A stretch of DNA of 64,000 nucleotides from Bog-473 sp963707835 (GCA_963707835.1 CAVPRI010000002.1:868001-932000), one strand, 5' to 3'. Counted from the stretch's first letter, positions 54,933 through 63,999 are shown. Made by a program: numbers and translations. The notes: a model not told the origin generated them from the sequence alone.

Positions 54933-55163
54933 GGGCCCCACCCGACTGCTCAAGAACGACCGAGCGCCGCACCTCTGGTGCGTCGCGTTCAAAAGACAGT
55001 CACCGTGACCGTCGCGCGGGAGGTTGACAGGCCGTTCCACATCATCGCCGGGACGGTGGCTGCAACTGAACGGCACTTCTGTAGGGACGAGCGCTGGCCT
55101 GGGGGCAAAGATCCCCTCCTGGCCTTGGCCTGGCAGGTCTGTCCCTCGGCATAGGGTTTCGAC

Positions 55164-55703
55164 GTGAACATCGAAGACGGGATTCAGCGTATCGGCTCTG
55201 ATCCGTTCGAGCTTCCCCTTGAAGAGAGGGATCACATACGGCGCCTCCGTGGACGCTTCCCGATGCCGGTGACGATCTGGACCGCCCACGGAGAGGAGGG
55301 CAGGCCCGAAGGAATCACCGTGTCTTCCGTCCTCATTGGGGAGGGTGACCCTCCATCGGTTCTTGGTCTCATTGCTCCGGATTCGTCGTTCTGGGACGCG
55401 GTGCGTGTGTCGAAGCGGTTCGTCGTACACGTGTTGGACAAGGCACAAGCACGAATGGCCGACGAGTTCGCGTTGCAATACCCTGGAGATCCGTTTGAGG
55501 GCCTTTCCGTCGTCAGGTCGGAACATGGCCCCGTGCTCAGTGATGTCGCGACCCGCTCAGCGGTCACTCTCATGGGCTTCATGGAGGGTGGTTACTCGCT
55601 ATTGATCCGCGGCTCGATCGATGAAGTAGAACTCGACCCCAATCCGGTACAGCCTCTGATCCACTACAGAGGTCACTATTTGACGACGGGCGCCACGACA
55701 TAG
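55164..55703 (+). CDS. Flavin reductase-like, FMN-binding split-barrel protein
   Basis: 179 aa, GTG 55164. HIRRLRGRFPMPVTIWTAHG, RPEGITVSSVLIGEGDPPSV, LIAPDSSFWDAVRVSKRFVV, HVLDKAQARMADEFA: the flavin_reduct fold in which the T-V-S-S segment contacts FMN. May be the reductase partner of a two-component monooxygenase, or an FMN or F420 binding protein; no monooxygenase is adjacent except the P450 1 kb away, which would normally need a ferredoxin. Confidence 0.85.
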   Translation: MNIEDGIQRIGSDPFELPLEERDHIRRLRGRFPMPVTIWTAHGEEGRPEGITVSSVLIGEGDPPSVLGLIAPDSSFWDAVRVSKRFVVHVLDKAQARMADEFALQYPGDPFEGLSVVRSEHGPVLSDVATRSAVTLMGFMEGGYSLLIRGSIDEVELDPNPVQPLIHYRGHYLTTGATT

Positions 55704-55800
55704 AGACTGCCTCCGTACGCCGAGATGGTGGCGCTTTTTGGCGGCACCGTGGAGCTACCGACGCTCCAGGGTATTCACTGTCCGATCCAGCGGGCGCCTC

Positions 55801-56390
55801 CTATGAAGTCAGTGTGTGGTGGCAGAACTCGTTGAATCCACGTCGGTCTACGGTGAATGAACAGCCTGGACTGCCCTGCGGCTTGCTGATGTGGAACGAG
55901 GCGAGAACCCGCTCGGTCGCCTGCTGGTCAAACCCGCTAGTGAACACGGCGTAGATGGTTGACCCGTTGACCACCTCGAGGCCGCCGATCTTCCCGGGAC
56001 ACGAACCCGCCGGGTTCGAACAGTCGACGATCTCGCGGATGGCCGGTAGCCCGTCGAACAGGAACATGCGCCCACCGCCCGCAAATGGCAGGTATGAGCG
56101 TAGGGCGCTCTCGATTCGAATAGGCGCAACGGTCTTACCCGTGTCAACCGACACCGCCGTGAATCCGGCACCGCCGCTGCCCTCGTAGATTGTCCGGGCA
56201 GTGAACGGCCTCCGGGTTCGCTCCGGGCCGGCGAGTGACATGCTGAACCGATTCGGCCCCGTGTCGTACACCGCGGAGCCTGAAGCGCGCCGCCGCCGAC
56301 GCCGTCGCTGCTGCAGGCGGTGAGGAGCAGCGCAGAGGTCGCGAACAGTGCCGGCAGGACTCCGAAGCGTGCCAGCCGCGTCACGGCCAC
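55801..56390 (-). CDS. Predicted lipoprotein (one frameshift)
   Basis: About 196 aa. GTG 56390 or 56384 opens VTRLARFGVLPALFATSALL with lipobox LLLTAC, a clear type II signal peptide. A one-base shift near 56283 connects GVGGGALQ to the frame VYDTGPNRFSMSLAGPERTR, FTAVSVDTGKTVAPIRIES, MFLFDGLPAIREIVDCSNPA, with four further cysteines. No known domain recognised. Exported and lipid-anchored on the outer face of the membrane. Carried between the two IS256 copies. Confidence 0.7.
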
Positions 56391-56695
56391 CGGAACCCCG
56401 TCAGACCCTTGAGGTGCATTTTTGAAGCATCGCACCCCGGCACCACCAGTTGCTGTCCGCGATCGCCAGCTGTGGGCGCCTTGTGCGCTGAAGGTCGCAG
56501 AGGTGTTCGCTGTCCTGCGGTTGGTTGGATACGATCCCCACCGTTCTAAGGTGGTGGGAGTCACAGCAGAAGCACGCTGGACTCCGACACCCACCGCCCT
56601 GGTCGGTTGCGTCTTGCCCTATACGTGGCGCTAGTTCAGCTCGGCGACATCGCCGATGGGAGTGAACTGATTCCGCCTCGGTGCCGTCAGGTCCG
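56391..56695. other. 305-bp gap, no supported gene
   Basis: Between the lipoprotein start and the stop of P450 copy 3. A 70-residue plus-strand frame (56422-56634) shows no motif and crosses the lipoprotein promoter region. Confidence 0.45.
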
Positions 56696-57908
56696 TTATC
56701 GGAGGAGGACGGGTAGCGAGTCCCAGCCGCGGGTGTCGATCCCGAGCGCGAGCTCGGCTTGATCGAGATCGCACGTCCAGTCGGGGAAGCGCTTGAGTGT
56801 TTCCTCGAGCAAGATGCGACCCTCGAGTCGGGCCAGGTTGGCTCCCAAACACAGGTGGGAACCGAACCCGAAGCTCAGGATCTTGGCGATGCTGCGGTGG
56901 ATGTCGAACGTCTCGGGATTGTCGAAGCGGCGCTCGTCGTGGTTGGCCGAACTAGGCAGGACGACCATGATGCTGCCAACCGGGACTGTCTGGTCGTGGA
57001 ACTCGACGTCTTTGGTGACGTAGCGCCCGAAATGATACGGGGGGGGCTCGATCCGGAGAGTCTCCTCGATCGCGTTGGGGATGAGCGACGGATTGGACAC
57101 GAGCTCGTGCCGTTGATTTGGGTGTTCGCCGAGCAGTTTGCCCGTCCATCCAATCAATCGGGTCGTGGTGTCGGTTCCCGCGCCTGCGACCAGATTCAGG
57201 TAAGTCAGGATCTCAGAACGAGTAAGCCTCCGAGTCGCGCCTCTCTCGTCCTCGAACTCCGTCGTCAACATTTGGGTGATCAGGTCGTCGGAGGGGTGCT
57301 CGGACCTGTAGTTGAGATAGCCGCCGAATAGATCCTCCGATTGCGCCAACGACTCGAAGGGGAGCGTACTTTGGTTGTACGACTCGTCGTTGAGCTGTTC
57401 GTGGAAATGATCCCGGATCGCCTCTTGGTCACTCTCTGGGATCCCCACCAACATGCCGATCACCCGCATCGGTATCTGCGCTGCGACATCCTTGGCCCAG
57501 TCAAAGCCGCCCGATCCGACCAGGGCGTCGAGCACCCGGCCGCAGTACGCCCTGATCTCAGGCTCGATCTGACTCACGCGTCTTCGGGGTGAAGACGCGG
57601 GAAATTACAGCACGGTGCACGGTGTGCAGAGGCGCATCCTCGCAGATGAATAGCCCCTTGGGGATCTGCACCTGCCCGCTGATCACGTAGGGCATGATGT
57701 TGTACACCATGCCTTTCGATGAGATGAACGTCTCCCGGTCGAGCATGACCCGCTCGGCGTCCTCGAACCGGCTGACCGCATAAAAGCCGAGCTTCTCGTT
57801 GTAGTACAGCGGTGCCTCGTCGCGCAGCCGCCGAAAGACGGGATAGGGATCGGTGTAGATGTCTCGGTCATACATGTCGAAGTAGACATCTGAGGTCGTC
57901 GTCGTCAC
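56696..57908 (-). CDS. Cytochrome P450 (copy 3, one frameshift)
   Basis: About 403 aa. GTG 57908 (MTTTTSDVYFDMYDRDIYTD); PYPVFRRLRDEAPLYYNEKL, LFICEDAPLHTVHRAVISRV. After a shift near 57576: SQIEPEIRAYCGRVLDALVG, I-helix GAGTDTTTRLIGWTGKLLGE, ExxR EETLRIEPPPYHFGRY, heme loop SFGFGSHLCLGANLARLEG. Closest in motifs to copy 1 at 26.4 kb (same RIEPP/RLEPP and GANLARLEG), less to copy 2. A loose inverted repeat gacagt-N16-actgtc (57981-58008) lies upstream. Confidence 0.9.
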
Positions 57909-58308
57909 TGTGGTATCCCCCAAGAGGTCCGTGACTGGCAGAAGCGCTCTCTCGCAGCGACGCCACGGCTCGTTCTGATCGACAGTTCTACTCCGCGTAC
58001 GCACTGTCTGAGTGGATCAACAACCTAGCCTGGGCAATGCACTGCTACAAGCGGCTCTCGTCCGTCAAATGCCTCGATATCACCTCTCGAGATCCGCCAT
58101 GCTCGCCGCAATAAGAGGCCGACGCGTCAACTGGTCGTTGAACGGACACATCTCCAAATTGTTCGATCGGACACATTGCTTTTCGTTTGCCAGCTTGCCT
58201 GACGAGGCCCTGGCCTAAAGTACCGATCTGCCCCCACGTTCCCCGCGTACGGGGGCAGTTCAGTGAGTGAATACTTCGCTGGCAGCATCTGCCTAGCATT
58301 CTCAAACA
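57909..58308. other. 400-bp divergent intergenic region
   Basis: Between the starts of P450 copy 3 and the secreted protein; should contain both promoters. gacagt-N16-actgtc at 57981-58008 is the only symmetric element noted. A 68-residue plus frame at 58012-58218 has no features of a gene. Confidence 0.4.
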
Positions 58309-58734
58309 ATGCCGTTCGGGGTTCGATCCGCGATGGTTGTGCTTGTTGTGGTGCTAACGGTCACGACGTTGGCGCCAGCGGCCGGATCGGCTTCGACATC
58401 GTCGCCGCCTCCTGACGGCTCCGCACTACGAATCTGGCTCAGTTCCCAGGTTGTGCCGACCACGGGGACAACTCTGGTAGCCGTTGTCAGGAACCAAACG
58501 TCAACCACGTACTCCCATGGCGTTCTTGGAACCTTTGAACACTGGACCCATGGGCAGTGGCGCACAGCGGAAGGATGGACCAGCTCGCTGGACCAGTGGG
58601 GAGGCTTCGGCACCCTCGGTAACGTCGGCACCGCAGAACCCGCTATTGCTCTCGTGGCAAAAGCGAGAGCTCTTGGGCTGGCCCAATACTTCACCGTGCC
58701 GCGGCTGGGAGAAATAGTCAAGACCTGTGGATGA
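58309..58734 (+). CDS. Secreted hypothetical protein, 3' end split by IS256 copy 2
   Basis: ATG 58309; signal peptide VVLVVVLTVTTLAPAAGSAS, then a ~110-residue mature part (IWLSSQVVPTTGTTLVAVVR, FEHWTHGQWRTAEGW) of no recognised family. Codons for Val-Pro-Arg-Leu at 58696-58707 are followed by IS sequence, which supplies a new end (GEIVKTCG, stop 58734). On the far side of the IS, 60131 onward reads Val-Pro-Arg-Leu-Pro-Ser-Ile-stop. The original protein was therefore about 136 aa and lost only its last three residues, so it may still function. Confidence 0.72.
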   Translation: MPFGVRSAMVVLVVVLTVTTLAPAAGSASTSSPPPDGSALRIWLSSQVVPTTGTTLVAVVRNQTSTTYSHGVLGTFEHWTHGQWRTAEGWTSSLDQWGGFGTLGNVGTAEPAIALVAKARALGLAQYFTVPRLGEIVKTCG

Positions 58735-60130
58735 GAATCTGACCGACTACGCGGCGACCTCCTCGTCCAGCTCCTCTGCTCGCTCGACCATCACCCCCTT
58801 CTCGAACTTCACACCAGCACGAACCAGCGCGACGAGGTGCGGTGCGTTGACGGCCCGCCAGCGGGCTTGGGCCGATTCGATCAGCTTGTAGGCCATGGCC
58901 AGCCCGGCCGCCCGTGACCCCGGTCCCTTGGTCACCTTGGTGCGCAGCCGCACGGTGGCGAAGGTGGACTCGATGGGGTTCGTGGTCTTGAGATGCACCC
59001 AGTGCTCGGCCGGGAAGGCGTAGAACGCCAGCAGCTCGTCGCGATCCTTGGTGAGTTTCTCGGTGGCCTTGGGCCATTTGGCCCCGTACTCCTTGACGAA
59101 TCCGTCGAGGGCGGTCTCAGCGTGGGCCCGGTCCTCGGCGTCGCGGACCTCGCAGAGAGCGGCCCTCGCCGCGGGCTGGGCCGATTTGGGCAGGGCGTTC
59201 ATGACGTTGGCCATCTTGTGCACCCAGCAGCGCTGGTGGAGGGTCTCGGGGAAGATGTCGGCGAGCGCGTCCCAGAACCCGAGCGCCCCGTCGCCGACGG
59301 CGAGCACCGGGGCTCTCATGCCGCGGCGCTTGAGTCCGCGCAGCACGTCGGCCCATGACTCGGTCGATTCGCGATGCCCGTCGGAGATGGACACGAGCTC
59401 TTTGGTCCCGTCGCTGCGCACACCCACGATGACCAGCACACACAGGCGTGCTTCTTCGAGGCGGACGTTGACGTGGATCCCATCGGCGTACACGTAGACG
59501 TAGTCGACGTCTTTGAGCGAGCGGTGGGCGAACTGGTCGCGTTCGTCGCTGCCAGTCGGTGGTCAGCCGGGTGATCACCGACGCCGAGAGCCCGGCGGCG
59601 GAGCCGAAGAACTCCTCGAGGGCGGGGACGAAGTCCCCAGAGCTCATTCCGTGCAGGTACATCAGCGGAAGCACCTCGGCCACCTTGGGAGACTTGCGGG
59701 CCCACGGCGGCAGGATCGAACTGCGGAACCGCATCCGTTCCCCCGTCTCCTCGTCGACCCGGCGGTCGTCGACACGCGGGGCACGGACCTCGATCGGCCC
59801 CGCGCCGGTGACCAGCGACCGTGGCTCGGCGTGGCCCTTGCGCACGACCAGGCGATGCCCGTGCTCATCGACCTTGTCGATGAGGCTCGAGATGTAGTCG
59901 TCGACCTCGGCTTCGAGGGCGGCAGCCAGCATCCGCCTCGCCCCCTCGGCCACCAGCTCGTCGAGCGTGCTCGACAGCTCCGCGTCCGCGGCCGCATCAA
60001 CATGTACTCTCAACATCGGCGTTCCTTCCTCGCCGGCGTTCCACCGCCAGCGTTTCTCTGATTTGGTCAAAGGGGAAGGTACGCCGCGCCTCCAGTCAGG
60101 TGGTGCATCCACAGGTTTCGGTTATAACTC
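58709..60130 (-). mobile_element. IS256-family insertion sequence, copy 2 (inverted)
   Basis: 1422 bp, outer bases gagaaatagtc at 58709 and ataactc at 60130. Differs from copy 1 by about three bases in the stretches compared, so insertion or copying was recent. Flanks carry a 12-base repeat with one mismatch, gtgccgcggctg (58696-58707) and gtgccccggctg (60131-60142). This is longer than the usual 8-9 bases but placed exactly where the split reading frame resumes. Confidence 0.92.
58747..60016 (-). CDS. IS256-family transposase, copy 2 (one extra base)
   Basis: Same protein as copy 1. Here GPIEVRAPRVDDRRVDEETG is in frame, but an extra T at 59546 (gttcgtcgct against gttcgcgct) breaks the frame after TTDWQR; the second half resumes at YADGIHVNVRLEEARL. 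One residue also differs (Lys for Asn in VVRKGHAEP). The two copies together define an intact 422-residue enzyme. Either each is dead by a different indel, or both indels are errors. Confidence 0.92.
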
Positions 60131-60186
60131 GTGCCCCGGCTGCCGTCGATCTAGGGTCCACTATCTAATCGATCGGGAGGAACCAA

Positions 60187-60699
60187 GTGGACCGCGAGCA
60201 GCTCAGGGCGACTCAAGCACCTCTGAAGGCTCGGTACCGAGAAGACCCAGCGCGAGCGTTCATCACGCTTCACGCTGCCGGGAGACTCGGAGATGAGGAG
60301 GTCTCATGCTCCGTAGCAACCGGTCGGGCGATGGTGGAGGCAGGACTGCATCCTGCGACCGGTGGCGACGGCAGTCTCGCCTGCTCCGGCGACATGCTCC
60401 TTCAGGCCCTAGTGGCCTGTGCCGGAGTGACGCTGCGTTCTGTCGCGATCAACCGGGGACTAATGGTCGAGGGCAGCGTCTGGGCGGAGGGCGACCTTGA
60501 CTTCCGGGGAACCCTTGGCGTCGAACGAGACGCCCCGGTCGGCTTCACGGCCATTCGCCTGTATTTCGACCTCACGACCTCGGCCACTCCCGAGGAAGTG
60601 TCCGATTTGGTTTCCACGACCGAGCGCTACTGCGTCGTGCTGCAGACGCTGGCTGGTGCTCCGAGACTCACGGTTGGCTCGGAAGCCGGTCCTGCCTGA
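60187..60699 (+). CDS. OsmC family protein
   Basis: 170 aa, GTG 60187 with GGGAGGAACCA upstream. TGGDGSLACSGDMLLQALVA, then CAGVTLRSVAINRG; VEGSVWAEGDLDFRGTLGV; TERYCVVLQTLAG. The two family cysteines (in VACAGV and RYCVV) are in the places of the peroxidatic and resolving cysteines of OsmC/Ohr, so thiol peroxidase activity against organic hydroperoxides is likely. Starts 57 bp from the end of IS256 copy 2 and follows the lost tail of the secreted protein. Confidence 0.87.
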   Translation: MDREQLRATQAPLKARYREDPARAFITLHAAGRLGDEEVSCSVATGRAMVEAGLHPATGGDGSLACSGDMLLQALVACAGVTLRSVAINRGLMVEGSVWAEGDLDFRGTLGVERDAPVGFTAIRLYFDLTTSATPEEVSDLVSTTERYCVVLQTLAGAPRLTVGSEAGPA

Positions 60700-60817
60700 A
60701 GACGGTCGTCCCGCAGCAAGGTGGATCAGACACCCGGCCAACACCCGGCGTCTTGGGACAGGGACGTCTCACCTAGAGGGCGAAGTTCATGCCAGGTGCC
60801 CGTGCCACGGGAGCCGG

Positions 60818-61129
60818 TCAGGAGCCGACAAGTGTCAACAGCATGAGGGTCGGTTCGGTTGCGGCCAGGGAGTGGGGCGTGCGAGCCGACATGTGCAGCC
60901 ACGTGCCTGGAGCCAGCTCTAGTTCCTCACCGTCAACGATGAAGCGAAGTCGCCCGGACAGGACCTGAACAAGGGCCGGGCGGGCCACCTGGTGCTCGGT
61001 CAGCTCCTCGCCGGTGTCGAAGCCAAAGACGGTTACGTTCATCCCGTCACCACGGTGCACGACCTTCGAGACCACAGCACCAGGTTGAATGGCCACTTGG
61101 CTCGAGGGATCGATCAGGACGTGGGGCAT
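60818..61129 (-). CDS. Cupin domain protein
   Basis: 103 aa, single double-stranded beta-helix domain. GFDTGEELTEHQVARPALVQ, VLSGRLRFIVDGEELELAPG, WLHMSARTPHSLAATEPTLM. Candidate metal ligands are His in TEHQ, Glu of motif 1 and His in TPHSL. Small cupins of this sort are sensors or isomerases; nothing picks one. Convergent to the osmC gene, 118 bp away, and 71 bp downstream of the esterase. Confidence 0.85.
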   Translation of the reverse strand: MPHVLIDPSSQVAIQPGAVVSKVVHRGDGMNVTVFGFDTGEELTEHQVARPALVQVLSGRLRFIVDGEELELAPGTWLHMSARTPHSLAATEPTLMLLTLVGS

Positions 61130-61200
61130 GTGAACATCTTCGCCCGGTTTGGATCATCGTGCATCCCCAGCCCGGCGAACGGGGACACCCCTGCGAGTCT

Positions 61201-62133
61201 TTATCGCAGCTGCCGCCGTATCCATTCGTGGGCATTGTGAGCAGATTGCCGGGCGATCGCCGAATCTCCTATCGAGTCGAAACCATGAGGAACGCCAGGA
61301 AGAACATGGAGTTCAGTCGGCACGCCAGCGTCGAGCAGACGCTGGGCATATGCGATGTCCTCATCTCTGAACCCGTCCATGGAACCCACGCAGATGTAGG
61401 TAGGCGGAAGGCCCTCGAGATCCTTGGCTCGGGCGGGGGCGGCGTAGCCGGGAATGTCGTCACGTCCGTAGAGATTCCCGAGATAGGCCTTCCAGCCGAA
61501 CTCGTTGGAGCGACTGCTCCAAAGGTGCAGCTCATCGTGTTGGCTTGAAAGAGTCATCTGCCGGTCGTCCAGCATGGGGTACTGGAGAAACTCGAAGGCG
61601 AGCTCGATCTCGCCGAGATCCCGAGCCAACAGAGCCAACGCGGCAGCCAGGCCCCCTCCGGCGCTTACTCCATAGAGACCGATGCACGATGGATCAATCC
61701 CGAGGACCCCGGCGTTGGCCGCCGTCCATTGGAGCGCCCGGTAGCAGTCTTCGAGAGCACCGGGATAGGGCGTCTCGGGTGCCAGTCGGTAGCCGACCGA
61801 CACCGCCACCATCCCTGGATCGAGGCACCAGCGATCGAATACCCCGTCGTACATGGCCCGGTCTCCCATGACGTAGCCACCTCCATGAATGGCGAGCACA
61901 CCCGGGAGCGGAACAGAACGGCCGACCGGTGAATGCACTCTCACGGGGATCGGAAGTTCTCCGGGACTCTGGGCAGGAACCTCGATCTCATCCCTTGTCA
62001 CCAGGTCGGAAAGCTCGGACACGGGGAAGGGGAACGCCCGGGCATCATGCAAGACGTTCTCGTCCAGGTCGGGGACCGGTAGCGCTCGAACTACTTCGGC
62101 AATTTCCAAATCGAGGTGCTTGTCGGACATCAT
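61201..62133 (-). CDS. Alpha/beta hydrolase, hormone-sensitive lipase (family IV) esterase
   Basis: 310 aa, ATG 62133 or 62130. Oxyanion motif LAIHGGGYVMGDRAMYD, nucleophile elbow GLYGVSAGGGLAAALALLA, acid in CVGSMDGFRDEDIAYAQRL, His in VLPGVPHGFDSIG. Complete Ser-Asp-His triad. Cleaves carboxylic esters with short to medium acyl chains in relatives. Cytosolic, no signal peptide. Possibly cotranscribed with the cupin gene. Confidence 0.93.
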   Translation of the reverse strand: MMSDKHLDLEIAEVVRALPVPDLDENVLHDARAFPFPVSELSDLVTRDEIEVPAQSPGELPIPVRVHSPVGRSVPLPGVLAIHGGGYVMGDRAMYDGVFDRWCLDPGMVAVSVGYRLAPETPYPGALEDCYRALQWTAANAGVLGIDPSCIGLYGVSAGGGLAAALALLARDLGEIELAFEFLQYPMLDDRQMTLSSQHDELHLWSSRSNEFGWKAYLGNLYGRDDIPGYAAPARAKDLEGLPPTYICVGSMDGFRDEDIAYAQRLLDAGVPTELHVLPGVPHGFDSIGDSAIARQSAHNAHEWIRRQLR

Positions 62134-62321
62134 TGGCTCACCCTAGATCGGAGGCATGCGCCAAGCGGGGTGAAGCTGGCCAGCACTCCCCGATTGGGAT
62201 TGTCGTCACGCACCGAAGTGCCGGAGTGTCCCGCAGTCCCGGCGAAGTGAGGCACTTCAGCGGGTCTCGTGAGAGGTGAACACGCCCCGAATCGAACGGA
62301 CCGTTACCTCTGCCGTCGAAC

Positions 62322-62795
62322 CTAGGTCTCCGACTCGGCCACCTTCTTCAACTTGGCAAGCGTCGCCTCAATGCTCGACTCAGTATTCGCCTTTAGCTGC
62401 ATGAGGACCTCGTCTCCAAGGGCGATGAGCCGTTCGGCCATACGGAGTATTCTCCAGGACTCCTCGACCTCGGTCCCCTCTTCGACCGGTCGGAATCGGT
62501 AACTCCACTCAGCATTTCCCTCGCTTCGCCCGCCTTGCACCCAACCGAAGGCGCGCCCCGGGTCGGCGATATATATCTCGCACCGACGCTCCCACGGCTC
62601 GCGGCCCTCGGCCTCGTTGCGGCCAGTAAACCAACCACCTTCACGAGGTGACGAACCCTCGTCCCACCATGCCGCCTTGCATACTGGACTGAGCTCGCCG
62701 ATACGCGTCACGTCGGAGACAATCTCGTAGACCCGCTCTGGCGGTGCCTTCACGATCGTGGTGCGTGACACCTGGAGATCTGATAACTCAACCAT
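62322..62795 (-). CDS. SRPBCC family protein (polyketide cyclase/START-like)
   Basis: 157 aa from ATG 62795; an upstream ATG at 62828 is possible. VSRTTIVKAPPERVYEIVSD, VTRIGELSPVCKAAWWDEGS, FTGRNEAEGREPWERRCEIY, AEWSYRFRPVEEGTEVEESW: the helix-grip fold that binds lipids or polyketides in a central cavity. The C-terminal helix has the usual amphipathic pattern. Binding partner unknown. In the 188 bp between it and the esterase, gaagtgcc-N28-ggcacttc (62215-62258) is an eight-base inverted repeat of unclear meaning. Confidence 0.87.
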   Translation of the reverse strand: MVELSDLQVSRTTIVKAPPERVYEIVSDVTRIGELSPVCKAAWWDEGSSPREGGWFTGRNEAEGREPWERRCEIYIADPGRAFGWVQGGRSEGNAEWSYRFRPVEEGTEVEESWRILRMAERLIALGDEVLMQLKANTESSIEATLAKLKKVAESET

Positions 62796-62936
62796 AATTC
62801 CATACCCTCTGACCGCGTTGGGTTCCACCGAAGCCCAGCCCTATGGGTTCAAATGTAGCGGAAACGTCTTGAGTGACGCCGATGTACCTTCGGGGTGACC
62901 GGGCAGTGGCGACACCTCAATCGGTAATCTCGATCG

Positions 62937-63662
62937 ATGGAAGCCGCCGAATACATCGATGTTCTCCGGGATGGCTCGACGGCGCTGCTCGCCTCGGCCC
63001 TCACCAACCTGGAAAGTCCCGTGCCAAGCTGTCCTGGCTGGACAGTCGCAGACTTGGTTGCCCACATGGGCGGGACATGGGGCTGGGCTGCCGCCATTGT
63101 GCAGGCAGGCGTCCGGACTGACCGCCCGGCGGTCCCGGAGGGCGTTCGCGGCGCCGAGCTCGTCGCGTGGGCCGAGAAACAAGTCCGCCAATTGATCGAG
63201 GGGTTGGAGGCGGCCGACCCCGATTCCAACTGTTGGACGTTCGGCCTACCGCGGTCCCGGCTCTTCTGGTTCCGCCGCCAAGCCCTCGAGACCGCCGTCC
63301 ACGCCTGGGACGCGCAACGTTCGGTTGGTCATCCTGATGCCATAGACGCCAAGCTCGCGTGTGATGGCGTTGACGAGTTCCTCGCGGTCATGCTGCCGCG
63401 GCAGATCCAGCAGCATCCCGATGGCTGGACCGGCCAATCGCTGCACCTCCATCGTACGGATGGCGACGGGGAATGGATGGTTCGACTAGGGCCCGGCACT
63501 GCCGTGTCCTCCGAGCGCGCTCACGCCAAGGGGGACGTTGCCCTCCGTGGCCCGGCATCATCGATCTACCTTTGGTGTGTCGGCCGGTTGCCATCGTCTG
63601 ACCTCGAGGTCCTTGGTGACCGCAATGTGGCCGATAGGTGGACTTCCGAGGTTGCGTTCTGA
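62937..63662 (+). CDS. Mycothiol-dependent maleylpyruvate isomerase-like (MDMPI) protein
   Basis: 241 aa, ATG 62937. VPSCPGWTVADLVAHMGGTW with the first metal His, FRRQALETAVHAWDAQRSVG with Glu and His, and an SCP2-like C-terminal domain (DVALRGPASSIYLWCVGRLP). Same family as the protein at 18121-18978 but only distantly alike. Typical of mycothiol-producing Actinobacteria; real substrate unknown. Divergent from the SRPBCC gene. Confidence 0.87.
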   Translation: MEAAEYIDVLRDGSTALLASALTNLESPVPSCPGWTVADLVAHMGGTWGWAAAIVQAGVRTDRPAVPEGVRGAELVAWAEKQVRQLIEGLEAADPDSNCWTFGLPRSRLFWFRRQALETAVHAWDAQRSVGHPDAIDAKLACDGVDEFLAVMLPRQIQQHPDGWTGQSLHLHRTDGDGEWMVRLGPGTAVSSERAHAKGDVALRGPASSIYLWCVGRLPSSDLEVLGDRNVADRWTSEVAF

Positions 63663-63729
63663 CCGCACTCTGCCGTCCAAGCGGTTTACGGGTGACGAGG
63701 TGCCGTCCCAGCGCTCGGGGACAGGTACT

Positions 63730-63999
63730 TCAGGGAATCTGATTCGTCATTTTTGACCCATCCTGATTTGGCACGGAGATACACGCACCGATCAGTGAGA
63801 CGAGACCTGCCGCAACACCAAGGACAGCTCCCCAGCTGAACCGGAGTGGCGGCGAGTCTCCGAAAGGTGGCCTCGCATGGGCATCCAGGACCGCAACAAC
63901 GACCAAAGCGGCAGCGATAGCTATGAGAGTAATACTCCAGACCAACGATGCTCTTCGCCCCGAGAGCATGAGAAGGGAAAGAAGAAGCGCGGCGATCAC
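63730..63999 (-). CDS. Membrane protein, partial (runs off the right edge)
   Basis: At least 89 aa with its stop at 63730; the true start may lie past the window. Hydrophobic segments: IAALLLSLLMLSG, SLVWSITLIAIAAALVVVAV, WGAVLGVAAGLVSLIGACIS, so probably three or more spans. No family recognised. Confidence 0.5.
   Translation of the reverse strand: MIAALLLSLLMLSGRRASLVWSITLIAIAAALVVVAVLDAHARPPFGDSPPLRFSWGAVLGVAAGLVSLIGACISVPNQDGSKMTNQIP

Larger units (their letters stand above)
54574..55163. other. 590-bp non-coding stretch with nested inverted repeats
   Basis: No supported gene. Two inverted repeats stand out: 54619-54646 with 54803-54830 (28-base arms, 25 matching) and 54875-54886 with 54921-54932 (12-base perfect arms, 34-base loop). 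The right end of the IS110 element should lie in its first part. Confidence 0.6.

Noticed and set aside
56422..56634. 70-residue plus-strand frame
   Set aside because: Covers the region that should hold the lipoprotein promoter, with no start signal or motif.
58012..58218. 68-residue plus-strand frame upstream of the secreted protein
   Set aside because: No ribosome-binding site, no hydrophobic or domain pattern; more likely promoter DNA.
51518..60130. Composite transposon made of the two IS256 copies with P450 cargo
   Set aside because: Copy 1 has its own perfect nine-base target repeat on both sides and copy 2 has its own near-perfect repeat within a split gene, so they inserted separately; a composite would show one duplication at its outer ends only.
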